The notes: generated by a model not told the origin, from the letters alone. Numbered from the stretch's first letter, positions 17,922 through 27,885 are shown. The stretch is 64,000 nt of DNA from Bacillus sp. MYb209 (GCF_002975175.1 NZ_PCNZ01000002.1:416230-480229); one strand, 5' to 3'. Translations and numbers: made by a program.

Positions 17922-18665
17922 GTGCAGTATAATTTTAAAGTAGAGGCTTTTGAAGGGCCTTTAGATCTATTGTTACACTTAATACATCGTTACGAAATTG
18001 ATATATATAATATTCCTGTAGCGGAAATTACAGAGCAATATCTATCTTATGTCCATACGATGAAAGAATTACAATTAGATGTTGCCAGTGAGTATTTAGT
18101 AATGGCTGCAACGTTATTACAAATTAAAAGTAAAATGTTGTTACCGAAACAAGAAGAAGATGTACCTGATAACGGTGAAGACTTTATAGATGACCCTCGT
18201 CAAGAATTGATGGAGAGGTTAATTGAATATAAGAAATATAAGCAAGTTGCTACTGAGTTAAAAGAAAGAGAACAAGAAAGAGCACAGCTATATACACGTC
18301 CGCCAATTGATTTTACATCATTTCAACAAGAAGAGGAGACAAGCTTACCTCTTGATGTTACGTTATATGATATGTTAGCGGCATTTCAAAAGCTAATGCG
18401 TCGTAAAAAAGCAAAGACCCCCGTAACAACGCGAATTACTCGCCAAGAAATACCAATTGCACAGCGAATGACTGATATTCTACAACAGTTAGAAGTAAAA
18501 GGCGGTCGTCAAAGCTTTTATGATTTGTTTGCTGATGAAGAACGCGAAATAATGGTTGTAACATTTTTAGCGGTTCTTGAGCTAATGAAAAATCAACAAA
18601 TCATAATTGAGCAAGAACATAATTTTGATGAAATTTTCGTGTTAAGCTCTAATAAATCCGTATAG
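17922..18665 (+). CDS. scpA: Segregation and condensation protein A
   Basis: A 247-residue kleisin subunit of the SMC-ScpAB condensin that compacts and segregates the chromosome. The GTG at 17922 gives the family N terminus (M)[20 protein letters not shown]; the frame is open to 17907, but the extra five residues are not conserved. The N-terminal helical domain (1-90) binds the SMC neck, a charged linker follows, and the C-terminal winged helix ([20 protein letters not shown]) binds the SMC head. A terminator separates it from scpB. Confidence 0.96.
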   Translation: MQYNFKVEAFEGPLDLLLHLIHRYEIDIYNIPVAEITEQYLSYVHTMKELQLDVASEYLVMAATLLQIKSKMLLPKQEEDVPDNGEDFIDDPRQELMERLIEYKKYKQVATELKEREQERAQLYTRPPIDFTSFQQEEETSLPLDVTLYDMLAAFQKLMRRKKAKTPVTTRITRQEIPIAQRMTDILQQLEVKGGRQSFYDLFADEEREIMVVTFLAVLELMKNQQIIIEQEHNFDEIFVLSSNKSV

Positions 18666-18748
18666 AGCCAGCAAGTGAAGATGGGATAGAAATATTTTAT
18701 CTTATGTTAGGTTTTAATGTATCGTTTGGAACGAGAGAAGAAATATTG

Positions 18749-18781
18749 AACCGAACGCATTTACTGTGATTCGGTTTTTTT
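18749..18781 (+). terminator. Terminator-like hairpin between scpA and scpB
   Basis: AACCGAA (18749-18755) pairs with TTCGGTT (18770-18776), loop of 14, followed by TTTTTATG. It would attenuate or end the scpA transcript. Confidence 0.65.
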
Positions 18782-18822
18782 ATGTGTATTTTTATGGAAA
18801 ATAGGAGGAAGGAGTTCGTAAA

Positions 18823-19395
18823 ATGGATAGAAAAGAACAAAAAGCGATTATTGAAGGGCTTTTATTTGTTGCAGGTGACGAAGGGATTTATCCGGAACAG
18901 ATAGCTAAGGTTCTGGAAGTTGAAGTGGAAGAAGTAATAAACAGTATAGAGGAAATGCAAAAAGAATGTGAAGGATTGAATCGAGGGCTGCAAATTGTAC
19001 AATATGCAAAAGTGTATCGTTTTGCAACAAAGAAAGAACATGCTGCATACTATCAAAAATTAATAAATACCCCAACAACGGCTTCACTGTCTCAAGCAGC
19101 TCTTGAAACGTTGGCAATCGTTGCGTACCGTCAACCGATCACAAGGACAGAAATGGAAGAGATTCGAGGAGTGAAAACAGACAAGGCATTACAAACGTTA
19201 GTTTCACACTTACTTATAAAAGAAGCGGGAAGAGCGGAAGGGCCAGGGCGCCCTATTTTATACGGAACGACGAAAGAATTTTTAGATACGTTTGGATTGA
19301 AAACATTAGATGATTTACCACCTCTTTCGGAAGAAAATGAACAAATGAATGAAGCAGATTTATTCTTTGGTTCTTTACAGGAATTATCAAAATAA
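18823..19395 (+). CDS. scpB: Segregation and condensation protein B
   Basis: A 190-residue dimeric winged-helix protein, the second non-SMC subunit of bacterial condensin. Family landmarks are [15 protein letters not shown] at the N terminus, [20 protein letters not shown] in the middle and [18 protein letters not shown]. The ATG at 18823 follows AGGAGGAAGGAG. Length is normal. It lies 157 bases downstream of scpA rather than being coupled to it. Confidence 0.96.
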   Translation: MDRKEQKAIIEGLLFVAGDEGIYPEQIAKVLEVEVEEVINSIEEMQKECEGLNRGLQIVQYAKVYRFATKKEHAAYYQKLINTPTTASLSQAALETLAIVAYRQPITRTEMEEIRGVKTDKALQTLVSHLLIKEAGRAEGPGRPILYGTTKEFLDTFGLKTLDDLPPLSEENEQMNEADLFFGSLQELSK

Positions 19396-19424
19396 AAGCT
19401 TAGCATTTTGCTAAGCTTTTTTTG
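19394..19424 (+). terminator. Rho-independent terminator of scpB
   Basis: AAAAGCTTAGCA / TGCTAAGCTTTT (19394-19405, 19409-19420) followed by TTT. Confidence 0.9.
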
Positions 19425-19473
19425 TATATCAATTACAGAGCGTGCCATACTAAATGAAAAAAGGAGACGAGTT

Positions 19474-20376
19474 ATGAAAGGTGTACGGAGTATTCTATTG
19501 TTGGTTTCTGTTTTATTATGTTTTTCGTTAAACAGCGCATCGGCTAAAAGATATATGATGTCTATTCATACTACGTCTCCTATACATATGCAGCGGCAAC
19601 ATTTTGGTAAAATGAAAGTGAGTTTTTTAAAAGTTGGACAAGGTGATGCGACACTTATTACATTGCCAAATGGTCAAACGATGTTAATAGATGGAGGTCC
19701 TTATGAAGCGGGAGAGGTTATTATTCAAAAACTAATTGAAAAAGGAATTAATCATTTAGATGTGATTGTAAGTACTCATCCTGATATGGACCATATAGGG
19801 GGGCTTATTCCAATTATAGAACAAATCCCGGTTTCACTCGTATTAGATAGTGGAAAAACATATAGTTCATTTACTTATCATACGTATCGGAATAATATTA
19901 AAAAAAGGGGCATACCTTTCATTTCAGTGAAGGAAGGACAATATATACCGCTAGATCCACATGTTTCTATACAAGTATTGAACAATGGTAAATCGAAAGA
20001 CGAGAATAATGAGTCCTCAATTGTGTTAAAAATCCGATATGGTAAAGCTGACTTTTTATTAATGGGTGATGCTGATATACGGACGGAAAATGAAATATTA
20101 AAGCAATTTGATGTACATGCAGATGTATTAAAAGTTGGGCATCATGGCTCATATACTTCAACGAGTGAAACGTTCTTAAAAAAAGTAGATCCACAATTCG
20201 CTATTCTTTCGTACGGGAGTAGAAATCCGTATGGGCATCCTCATCAAAGTGTAGTAAGACGATTAAAACAGCGTGGTATAATGATATACGGAACAAACAA
20301 GCGTACTGTAGAAATAGAAACAGATGGTGAACATATTACTATGGGGGCTAGCGGTCTTATGCCATTACTTAAGTAA
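19474..20376 (+). CDS. Secreted MBL-fold hydrolase (ComEC C-domain-like)
   Basis: About 300 residues from the ATG at 19474, behind AAAAAGGAGACGAGTT; the longer frame from 19408 lies within the scpB terminator. A signal peptide (MKGVRSILLLVSVLLCFSLN) is followed by a metallo-beta-lactamase domain with STHPDMDHIGG (metal ligands), LLMGDAD and VGHHGSYTSTS, as in the ComEC/Rec2 C-terminal nuclease-like domain. No competence membrane domain is present. It is probably an extracellular or cell-surface hydrolase; nuclease activity is an inference from the fold. Confidence 0.88.
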   Translation: MKGVRSILLLVSVLLCFSLNSASAKRYMMSIHTTSPIHMQRQHFGKMKVSFLKVGQGDATLITLPNGQTMLIDGGPYEAGEVIIQKLIEKGINHLDVIVSTHPDMDHIGGLIPIIEQIPVSLVLDSGKTYSSFTYHTYRNNIKKRGIPFISVKEGQYIPLDPHVSIQVLNNGKSKDENNESSIVLKIRYGKADFLLMGDADIRTENEILKQFDVHADVLKVGHHGSYTSTSETFLKKVDPQFAILSYGSRNPYGHPHQSVVRRLKQRGIMIYGTNKRTVEIETDGEHITMGASGLMPLLK

Positions 20377-20487
20377 CTAATTATATAAGAGGGTATTTTC
20401 CATTTTGGAAAAAATGAATAATATATATTATAATGAAAAAGAAATCAATTTCCTTTTTTCGCTGAACGAAGAGGAAATTTCATTAGA

Positions 20488-20521
20488 ATGTATAGACAAC
20501 TACTTGTGTGTATATTAAGAT
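20488..20521 (+). promoter_or_regulatory. Probable nag promoter with NagR-type operator
   Basis: ATGTATAGACAAC (20488-20500) resembles the dre half-palindrome (TGTATAGACA) bound by the NagR/YvoA regulator. It overlaps a -35-like TAGACA (20493-20498), which is 17 bases from TAAGAT (20516-20521). The assignment rests on resemblance and position only. Confidence 0.42.
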
Positions 20522-20579
20522 GGAATTAGGCGAATAAGGTAATAATAAGTAGGTATTTCATGGGAAAGGATCGATGAAA

Positions 20580-21722
20580 ATGAAAACGCAAGTTGTCATC
20601 AATGCCAAAATTTATACAGGTAAAGAAGTAGTGGAAAACGGATTTATTCGTTACGCAGAAACAGTTAAAGAAATTGGTTTGATGGCTCAATATGTATCAC
20701 AAGAAAATGAAACTGTGTTAGATGCGGCAGGAAAGATTGTGATTCCAGGTATGATTGATGTTCATATTCATGGTGGATACGATATTGATGCGATGGATGC
20801 AAATAGCGATGGATTAGTAACTCTTGGTAAAAAAATGTTAAAAGAAGGAGTTACAACTTACTTCCCAACAACAATGACACAAGCTCCAGAAGCGATTGAA
20901 GCGGCGCTAAGTGCTGCGAAGAAAGCGAAAGATAAAGGAGCACATTTCGAATATATTCACTTAGAAGGACCATATGTTTCAAAAAAACGTGCGGGTGCAC
21001 AACCACTTAAACATATTGTTCCTGCGAGTATCGAGCAATTTAAACAATGGCAGGAAGCAAGCGGTAATCTAATTAAATTAGTAACATATGCACCGGAAGA
21101 AGAAGGTGCGTTAGAGTTTGAACAGTATCTTGCTGAAACAGGTGTTGTTGGCACAATGGGGCATACAGATGCGATTGATGCACAACTGAAAAATAGAAAA
21201 ATTACACATGCAACACATTTATACAATCAAATGCGTGGATTACATCATCGTGAACCAGGAGTTGTTGGTCATGTGTTATTAAATCCAGATGTAATGGTTG
21301 AAGTAATTACAGATGGTATTCACATTCACCCTGATATGGTGAAATTAGCATATAAATTAAAAGGACCGAAAAAAGTAAGTGTCATTACAGATGCAATGCG
21401 TGCAAAAGGTCTTGAAGAAGGATTATATGAGCTTGGCGGACAGCCAGTACATGTAAAAGATGGCAGTGCCCGATTAGAAGATGGAACGTTAGCTGGTAGT
21501 ATTTTGAAAATGGATCAAGCTTTCCGAAATGTAATTGAATTTACAGGATGCTCAATCGAGGAGGCAGTGTTAATGACATCAGTTAACCAAGCAGAAGAGT
21601 TTGGATTAAATAATAAAGGCGCGTTAGCGGCAGGCAAAGATGCAGACTTTGTTGTTATGACTGAAGAATTACATGTATATGATACGGTTCGTTTAGGAAT
21701 TCATATGAAGGAAGGGAAGTAA
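20580..21722 (+). CDS. nagA: N-acetylglucosamine-6-phosphate deacetylase
   Basis: A 380-residue amidohydrolase that deacetylates GlcNAc-6-P to GlcN-6-P. The ATG at 20580 is nine bases from AAAGGA; an ATG at 20574 is too close. Metal and catalytic landmarks are MIDVHIHGGYDIDAMD, the Glu in HLEGPYVSKKRAGA, GHTDAIDA, HLYNQMRGLHHREPG and the catalytic Asp in SVITDAMRAKGL. It is four bases from nagB and forms the nagA-nagB-nagR operon for use of cell-wall amino sugars. Confidence 0.96.
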   Translation: MKTQVVINAKIYTGKEVVENGFIRYAETVKEIGLMAQYVSQENETVLDAAGKIVIPGMIDVHIHGGYDIDAMDANSDGLVTLGKKMLKEGVTTYFPTTMTQAPEAIEAALSAAKKAKDKGAHFEYIHLEGPYVSKKRAGAQPLKHIVPASIEQFKQWQEASGNLIKLVTYAPEEEGALEFEQYLAETGVVGTMGHTDAIDAQLKNRKITHATHLYNQMRGLHHREPGVVGHVLLNPDVMVEVITDGIHIHPDMVKLAYKLKGPKKVSVITDAMRAKGLEEGLYELGGQPVHVKDGSARLEDGTLAGSILKMDQAFRNVIEFTGCSIEEAVLMTSVNQAEEFGLNNKGALAAGKDADFVVMTEELHVYDTVRLGIHMKEGK

Positions 21723-21726
21723 TTAG

Positions 21727-22515
21727 ATGAATATTCTTGTTGTAAAAACTCCAGAAGAATTAGCAGAAGCAGGTTATAAGTTAATTAAAGAGGTTGTAAA
21801 ATCAAAAGAAAATCCAACTTTAGGAATGGCTACAGGAAGCTCTCCATTAGGTATTTATGCAGAAATGCGAAAAAATAAACTTGATACAAGTCATGCAACC
21901 ACTGTAAACTTAGATGAGTACGTAAATTTACCACACGAAGATAAAAACAGCTATCACTATTTCATGCAAGAACAGTTGTTTGATCATCTTCCATTTAAAC
22001 AAACTTATGTACCGAATGGGATGGCAAGTGATTTAGAGGAAGAGTGCAAGCGTTATGAAGGCATTCTAGTAGCTAACCCAGTTGACTTACAGATTCTTGG
22101 AATCGGTGAAAACGGTCACATCGGATTTAATGAGCCAGGAACACCATTTAATTCTCCAACTAACATTGTAGAATTAACAGAATCTACGCGCCAAGCAAAC
22201 CTTCGCTTCTTTGAAAATGAAGAAGATGTGCCAACTCATGCGATTACAATGGGAATTGGAAGTATTATGAAAGCGAAACAAATTCTACTTGTTGCTATGG
22301 GATCTAAAAAGGCAGAAGCTATTAAAGAATTATTGCAAGGTGAATATAGTGAGGCGTGTCCTGCGACAGTTTTACAACGTCATCCGAATGTAACCGTAAT
22401 CGCAGATCCAGAAGCTCTATCTTTATGCAGTGAGGCGATTGCTGATGAACATCGACAAGTATTCACCATTTCCGATCTATTATCAGATTCAAGAGTGGGT
22501 GAAACAGCTAATTGA
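21727..22515 (+). CDS. nagB: Glucosamine-6-phosphate deaminase
   Basis: A 262-residue isomerase/deaminase that converts GlcN-6-P to fructose-6-P and ammonia. Landmarks are [13 protein letters not shown] (phosphate loop), NLDEYVNL (catalytic Asp), [14 protein letters not shown] (catalytic Asp/His region) and the Glu motif. The C terminus [14 protein letters not shown] is encoded by DNA that also encodes the N terminus of NagR in another frame, with a 71-base overlap. Confidence 0.96.
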
Positions 22516-23176
22516 GGAAGGCGAATGGAAGCCGGGAGATAAAATTCCATCTGAGAATGAACTTTGTGATAAGTTCGAAGTGAGTCGTATGACAATCAGA
22601 CAGGCGATTAATAACTTAGTGGAACAAGGTTATTTATACCGGAAACGTGGGATTGGAACGTTCGTCCAACTTCCGAAAGTGGAGCAAAAGTTGCAAGGAA
22701 TGACGGGATTCACAGAAGATATGATTTCTCGTGGTATGAAACCGAGCAGCCAGTTATTAAGTTTCCGCCTAGTTCCAGCTACTGCTAAAATAGCAGACCG
22801 GCTGAGAATACAAGAGGGAGAATCGGTTTATGAAGTGAGGCGTACGCGCTTAGCTGATGACGAACCGATTGCATTTGAGACGACATATTTGTCGCCAACT
22901 CTTGTGAAAGATATTAACGAAGAAATATTGCAACAATCTTTATATGAACATTTAGAGAAAAAACTGGGCTTTAAGCTTGTTCGCGCTACTCAATCAATTG
23001 AAGCTTCAATTGCAACGGATAATGAAGCTGAACATCTGCATATTCCTAAAAAGGCGCCTGTACTTGTAATGCGTCAATGGTCATATTCAGAAGGTGAGTT
23101 ACCGTTAGAGTATGTGAAATGTATTTATCGTGGGGATCGTTACAAGTTTATTACGAACATCGCACGTAACAAGTAA
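22445..23176 (+). CDS. nagR: GntR/HutC family regulator NagR (YvoA)
   Basis: A 243-residue repressor of amino-sugar use. The ATG at 22445 gives the family N terminus [20 protein letters not shown]; a GTG at 22430 is in frame. The N-terminal winged helix ([20 protein letters not shown]) is followed by a UTRA effector domain of about 150 residues that, in YvoA, binds GlcN-6-P or GlcNAc-6-P. The first 23 codons overlap nagB out of phase. A GTGAGGC sequence inside nagB may be the ribosome binding site. Confidence 0.94.
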
Positions 23177-23232
23177 TATATTTCAGTTTGTGAAGTACAG
23201 TGAACTTTGATGTTTTCAACATGTAAAGAAAT

Positions 23233-23275
23233 AAAAATACGACTCATCCTTATAAGGATCGAGTCGTGTTTTTAT
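23233..23275. terminator. Bidirectional terminator between nagR and the HAD gene
   Basis: AAAAATACGACTC / GAGTCGTGTTTTT (one G-U pair) around a central ATCCTTATAAGGATC. The last codons and stop of the convergent minus-strand gene lie within it. Confidence 0.82.
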
Positions 23276-24068
23276 TTGCTTCTTCATTATAAACAAGTAC
23301 TTGGTTAACGGCATCTTTGACAGCATCTACTACATAGTGAGCGTGCTCTTTTACCGCGTCATCAGCTTGAGACATAGCAAAACTATGCGGAGTTAAAGAA
23401 AACATTGGAATATCATTGTAAGAATCCCCTATGCACGCAACCTCCTCTGGTTGTATTTGAAACTCTTGTAATAAAACAGAAATAGCAGAACCTTTACTAA
23501 TATTTGGTGGCATTACATCTAAACATTGTTCAGCTGAAATGAAAGTACTAACTTTTCCACGGAATTTTTCATCAATCTTTTTTTGAAGGAGTTGTAAGTT
23601 TTCCTTTGTTCCACCGATAGAAATTTTATTTGGAAAAATTGTATCATCGATTTTCTGTAATAAATTTGGTTCTTCAACAGAAGTCATTGTTATTTGTTTT
23701 TCGAGTTCATGAATAAAAGGTGTCTTTTCTTCAATATAGTAATTATGCTCATCACTTACATAACGGAAATAAGGGTCTTCATTTGTCATTGCTAACAAAT
23801 CAGGTAGAATACTGGAATCGAATGTTGCAGATAATAGTTGTTTATTTTCTTGTGTATATACGAAAACACCGTTCACACTAATGCGATGGAAATTTGTATT
23901 TACAGCCTTCATTAAGTCTGCGATTTCATTATCAAGTCGCCCGGAAGCGAAACAAAGAATAACATTTTGCTCAGCAAGACTGCGAAGTGCTACAATATCT
24001 TGTTCATCAATTAGACCTCCATGTTGCATCATTGTACCGTCAATATCACTTACAAACATTTTAATCAT
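23250..24068 (-). CDS. HAD superfamily (Cof-type) phosphatase
   Basis: A 272-residue Cof/IIB HAD hydrolase: motif I DIDGTM (MIKMFVSDIDGTMMQHGG), motif II SGR in CFASGRLDN, conserved Lys in SKGSAI, motif IV IGDSYNDIPMF. It is similar in architecture to the protein at 13857-14642. It probably dephosphorylates a small phosphorylated metabolite; substrate unknown. The ATG at 24068 has GGAGATAGCAAC upstream. It is monocistronic. Confidence 0.9.
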   Translation of the reverse strand: MIKMFVSDIDGTMMQHGGLIDEQDIVALRSLAEQNVILCFASGRLDNEIADLMKAVNTNFHRISVNGVFVYTQENKQLLSATFDSSILPDLLAMTNEDPYFRYVSDEHNYYIEEKTPFIHELEKQITMTSVEEPNLLQKIDDTIFPNKISIGGTKENLQLLQKKIDEKFRGKVSTFISAEQCLDVMPPNISKGSAISVLLQEFQIQPEEVACIGDSYNDIPMFSLTPHSFAMSQADDAVKEHAHYVVDAVKDAVNQVLVYNEEANKNTTRSL

Positions 24069-24233
24069 GTTGCTATCTCCTTTCTATGTACAGTCGCTCT
24101 TACATTATACGCATCATATATAAACATGTCTAAAAAATGAATTTTTATCAAATGGTAGATGTTTTACATTGACGACAAAGAAGAATGTTCTGTAACATAA
24201 AAGTAGGCTATTTAAGTACGAGGGTGGTGTTAT

Positions 24234-25082
24234 ATGAGTAATTATCTAGAAATTAAAAAAGTTTTAAATAATAATGTCATCATTGCTAGCCATCCTGAAC
24301 ACGAGGAAGTAGTAGTGATCGGTAAAGGAATTGGATTTGGAAAAAAGGCTGAAGATGTGTTGGAGCAAGAACAAATTGAGAAAATGTTTGTTTTAAAAAA
24401 TGAACGTGATCGAGAACAATACAAACTTTTAGTGCCACATGTGAGTGAAAAGCTAATTGAATTGATGAATGATATTATGTTATACATTCAAGAAAAAGCG
24501 GAGTCTCCATTAAATGAACATATTCATATCGCTTTAACAGATCATATTTCTTTTGCAATTAAAAGACTGAAACAAGGACTTACAATAGATAATCCTTTTT
24601 TAGTTGAAACGAAAATGCTATATCCAGAGGAATATGAAATTGCTGAAGGAGTTGTGCAACTTTTAAATTCTCGTTTGCAAATTATATTGCCAGAAGGAGA
24701 AGTAGGCTTTATCGCACTCCATATTTACAGCTCGCTTACAAACTCTGATTTATCTTCTGTTAATCAAAATTCCCGTCTTATTGCACAACTTGTGTCTTTA
24801 ATTGAGATAAACCTACAAATTACATTAGACCAAGAAAGCATTCATTATTTACGCCTTATTCGTCATTTGCAATATGCTATTGAACGGGTGAAAAAAGGAG
24901 AAAAAGTAGAAGAAGCACAAAGTTTTGCTGATTTATTAAAATTAGAATATCCAGTTTGTTACAATTTGGCATGGAAGCTAGTCAAAGTAATGCAGAAAGA
25001 ATTACAACTTCCTGTTTATGAAGCGGAGAGTATTTATTTAACGATGCATTTACAACGATTAGTGAAAGCAGAACATGTGTAA
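24234..25082 (+). CDS. glcT: PtsGHI operon antiterminator GlcT
   Basis: A 282-residue BglG/SacY-family antiterminator: an N-terminal RNA-binding CAT domain (MSNYLEIKKVLNNNVIIASH, about 55 residues) followed by two PRD domains (about 65-170 and 172-280) with their conserved histidines (HIHIALTDHISFAIKRL, HLQYAIERV). In Bacillus it is phosphorylated by EII-Glc. When glucose is present it binds the RAT RNA of ptsG and prevents termination. The gene lies directly upstream of the ptsG leader, which carries a matching RAT and terminator. Confidence 0.94.
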   Translation: MSNYLEIKKVLNNNVIIASHPEHEEVVVIGKGIGFGKKAEDVLEQEQIEKMFVLKNERDREQYKLLVPHVSEKLIELMNDIMLYIQEKAESPLNEHIHIALTDHISFAIKRLKQGLTIDNPFLVETKMLYPEEYEIAEGVVQLLNSRLQIILPEGEVGFIALHIYSSLTNSDLSSVNQNSRLIAQLVSLIEINLQITLDQESIHYLRLIRHLQYAIERVKKGEKVEEAQSFADLLKLEYPVCYNLAWKLVKVMQKELQLPVYEAESIYLTMHLQRLVKAEHV

Positions 25083-25127
25083 AAAGACATATATTTTTGT
25101 CTAAAATGAAAACGTTAAAAAAAATGA

Positions 25128-25219
25128 TTGAATCGCTTACAATAGTTATGTATAATAACTATTGCAAAGTTATACAAAATTCGACAAACACATTAAGGTA
25201 AATAACGAAAACGTTTGCT
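25128..25219 (+). promoter_or_regulatory. ptsG promoter with flanking cre-like sites
   Basis: TTGAAT (25128-25133), 17 bases, TATAAT (25151-25156) is a near-consensus sigma-A promoter. A cre-like CGAAAACGTTTGCT (about 25206-25219) lies downstream of the start site, and a TGAAAACGTTA-type core is at about 25107. Both deviate from the full cre consensus. Confidence 0.7.
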
Positions 25220-25256
25220 TTAATTATAGTGAACTTATACGTAATCCTATTTTTGA

Positions 25257-25376
25257 CACGTGTTACTGATTCGATCAGGCATGAGTGGAGAAAAGTTGGG
25301 AATGTAAGCTAAAGAAAGGGACATACTACCCTTTGTATAGCTATCGTTCTATCTTTTTTTTCCTCATGCCTTTTTG
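25257..25376 (+). promoter_or_regulatory. GlcT-dependent RAT element and terminator in the ptsG leader
   Basis: The stretch ACGTGTTACTGATTCGATCA followed by GGCATGAGTGG (25258-25288) matches the ptsG RAT type and folds with CTGAT/ATCAG. Its 3' part AGGCATGAG (25277-25285) can instead pair with CTCATGCCT (25363-25371), which is followed by TTTTT, forming the terminator. RAT and terminator are therefore mutually exclusive, as in GlcT control. Confidence 0.85.
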
Positions 25377-25422
25377 GCGTTTGTCGAAAAGTATCAATAT
25401 AGATAAGAGAGGAAGGGTTTCC

Positions 25423-27486
25423 ATGTTTAAGAAGATCTTTGGTGTTCTTCAAAAAGTCGGAAAAGCGCTTATGCTTCCAGTAGCGATTTTACCGGCAGCA
25501 GGTATTTTACTTGGATTTGGTAATGCATTTCAAAATCCACAACTAACAAATGTTATCCCTGCTTTAAAAGCAGATTGGTTCGTAATGGTTGCAAAAATTA
25601 TGGAACAATCGGGTGATATTATTTTCGCTAACCTTGCGCTATTATTCGCAGTTGGGGTAGCAATCGGTTTAGCTGGTGGAGACGGAGTAGCTGGTTTAGC
25701 AGCGTTCGTCGGCTACTTAATTATGAACAAAACGATGAGTGTGTTCTTAGAAGTAGATAAACTAGTGAAAGTAACAAGCACTGGAACAGATCCAGTGAAA
25801 ATTGGATTTTCAGATCCAGCATATGCAAACGTATTAGGAATCCCAACGCTGCAAACAGGAGTGTTTGGTGGTATTATCGTCGGGATAGTAGCGGCATATT
25901 GCTATAATAAATACTTCAACATTGAATTACCATCATACTTAGGTTTCTTTGCAGGTAAGCGTTTCGTACCGATCGCAACTGCAACATTCTCTTTAGTAGT
26001 AGGTATTATCATGTGCTTCGTTTGGCCATACATTCAGGGTGGCTTAAATACGTTCTCACATCAAATGATTGATGCAAATAGAACGATAGCAGCATTTATA
26101 TTCGGTTTAATCGAACGTTCATTAATTCCATTTGGATTACATCATATTTTCTATTCACCGTTCTGGTTCGAATTCGGTCAGTATACAAATGCAGCTGGCG
26201 AATTAATCCGTGGTGACCAAAAAATCTTTATGGCACAGTTAAAAGACGGCGTAGAATTAACAGCTGGTACATTTACAACTGGTAAGTATCCGTTCATGAT
26301 GTTCGGTCTTCCAGCAGCAGCTTTAGCAATGTACCATGAAGCACGTCCAGAAAATAAAAAATTAGCAGCTGGGATTTTAGGATCTGCTGCATTAACATCT
26401 TTCTTAACAGGTATTACAGAACCGCTTGAATTTTCATTCTTATTCGTAGCACCAGTATTATTTGGAATCCATGCAGTATTCGCTGGTCTATCATTTATGA
26501 CAATGCAAATTTTAGGTGTTAAAATTGGTATGACATTCTCTGGTGGTTTAATTGACTTCATATTATTTGGTGTACTACCAGGTCGTACGGCATGGTGGTG
26601 GGTAATTATTGTTGGTCTTGTACTAGCAGTTATTTACTACTTCGGATTCCGTTTCGCAATCCGTAAATGGAACTTAAAAACACCTGGTCGTGAAGTAGCG
26701 AATGCTAATGAAGGCGCAGGGAAAACAGAAGCAGGAGAACTTCCACGTGAAGTATTAGTAGCACTTGGTGGTAAAGAAAACATTGCTTCATTAGATGCTT
26801 GTATTACTCGTTTACGCGTTCAAGTTAACGAACAAAAAAATGTAAATAAAGACCGCTTAAAAGAGCTTGGAGCAGCTGGTGTACTTGAAGTTGGAAATAA
26901 CATTCAAGCTATTTTCGGACCGAAATCTGACACATTAAAATCACAAATTCATGATATTATGTCAGGTCGTACACCTCATGTTGAAAAAGAAGAGCCTGTA
27001 AAAGCGGAAGAAGCTCCTCAACAGGTTGATGGAAATGAAACAATCGTTTCACCAATTGAAGGGAAAATCTTACCGATTACAGAAGTACCTGACCAAGTAT
27101 TCTCAGGGAAAATGATGGGAGATGGATTTGCGATTGAGCCAACAGAAGGAACAGTAGTTTCTCCGGTTAATGGTGAGATTGTAAATGTATTCCCTACAAA
27201 ACATGCGATTGGTATTCAGTCTGAAGGAGGAAAAGAAATTTTAATCCACTTCGGTATTGATACTGTAAAATTAAATGGTGAAGGCTTTGAAGCGCTTGTA
27301 GCACAAGGTGATAAAGTGAAGCAAGGACAACCATTATTAAAAGTAGATCTTGCATTTGTAAAAGAAAATGCACCATCTATTATTACACCAATCGTCTTTA
27401 CGAATTTACAACAAGGGCAACAAGTCGAATTGAAAAAAGATGGAAATGTTAAGAAGGGCGAAAACGCTATTATTGACATTCAGTAG
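25423..27486 (+). CDS. ptsG: Glucose-specific PTS transporter EIICBA
   Basis: A 687-residue EIICBA protein that imports and phosphorylates glucose. The ATG at 25423 ([20 protein letters not shown]) follows GAGAGGAAGGG; the longer frame from 25285 runs through the regulatory leader. Domains: membrane EIIC (about 1-400, with [15 protein letters not shown]), EIIB (about 445-520, phosphorylated Cys in [11 protein letters not shown]) and EIIA (about 550-687, phosphorylated His in [10 protein letters not shown]). It forms a cluster with glcT and ptsHI. Confidence 0.96.
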   Translation: MFKKIFGVLQKVGKALMLPVAILPAAGILLGFGNAFQNPQLTNVIPALKADWFVMVAKIMEQSGDIIFANLALLFAVGVAIGLAGGDGVAGLAAFVGYLIMNKTMSVFLEVDKLVKVTSTGTDPVKIGFSDPAYANVLGIPTLQTGVFGGIIVGIVAAYCYNKYFNIELPSYLGFFAGKRFVPIATATFSLVVGIIMCFVWPYIQGGLNTFSHQMIDANRTIAAFIFGLIERSLIPFGLHHIFYSPFWFEFGQYTNAAGELIRGDQKIFMAQLKDGVELTAGTFTTGKYPFMMFGLPAAALAMYHEARPENKKLAAGILGSAALTSFLTGITEPLEFSFLFVAPVLFGIHAVFAGLSFMTMQILGVKIGMTFSGGLIDFILFGVLPGRTAWWWVIIVGLVLAVIYYFGFRFAIRKWNLKTPGREVANANEGAGKTEAGELPREVLVALGGKENIASLDACITRLRVQVNEQKNVNKDRLKELGAAGVLEVGNNIQAIFGPKSDTLKSQIHDIMSGRTPHVEKEEPVKAEEAPQQVDGNETIVSPIEGKILPITEVPDQVFSGKMMGDGFAIEPTEGTVVSPVNGEIVNVFPTKHAIGIQSEGGKEILIHFGIDTVKLNGEGFEALVAQGDKVKQGQPLLKVDLAFVKENAPSIITPIVFTNLQQGQQVELKKDGNVKKGENAIIDIQ

Positions 27487-27512
27487 GAATTTGACGCAAA
27501 ATGTTTATAATT

Positions 27513-27550
27513 ATAATAGGCGATGTGGTTGACCGAACATCGCCTATTAT
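27513..27550 (+). other. Strong hairpin between ptsG and ptsH
   Basis: A perfect 14-bp stem (27513-27526 with 27537-27550, core AATAGGCGATGT / ACATCGCCTATT) and a 10-base loop. It is not followed by a T tract (ATACAATAG), so it is not a classic terminator. It may be a processing or stabilising stem, or a weak attenuator. A TTGACG at 27491 could be a -35 of an internal ptsH promoter overlapping it. Confidence 0.6.
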
Positions 27551-27621
27551 ATACAATAGATGATGTAGTACTCACGTCTATACAACTAAAAAAATACTGT
27601 ATTTAAAGGAGATAAATTATC

Positions 27622-27885
27622 ATGGAAAAAATCTTTAAAGTAACTAGCGACTCAGGAATTCATGCTCGTCCAGCAACTCTACTTGTAAACACTGCAAGCA
27701 AATTCGGTTCTGACATTAACTTAGAGTATAACGGGAAAAACGTTAACTTAAAATCAATCATGGGTGTTATGTCTTTAGGAATTCAACAAGGCGCGGAAAT
27801 TAAGGTCACTGCAAATGGTGATGATGCAGCTCAAGCACTAGCAGCTATCGAAGAAACTATGAAAAACGAAGGATTAGGAGAATAA
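27622..27885 (+). CDS. ptsH: Phosphocarrier protein HPr
   Basis: An 87-residue general PTS phosphocarrier. The EI-phosphorylated histidine is His14 in [13 protein letters not shown], and the HPr-kinase site is Ser45 in [12 protein letters not shown] (equivalent to Ser46 of Bacillus subtilis). It passes phosphate from EI to sugar EIIs and, when Ser-phosphorylated, is the CcpA co-repressor. AAAGGAGATAAATTATC precedes the ATG. Its stop overlaps the ptsI start (TAATG). Confidence 0.98.
   Translation: MEKIFKVTSDSGIHARPATLLVNTASKFGSDINLEYNGKNVNLKSIMGVMSLGIQQGAEIKVTANGDDAAQALAAIEETMKNEGLGE

Noticed and set aside
25285-25422. N-terminal extension of the ptsG frame (46 residues)
   Set aside because: It covers the RAT/terminator leader and is not EIIC-like. 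The ATG at 25423 has a good ribosome binding site and the family N terminus.
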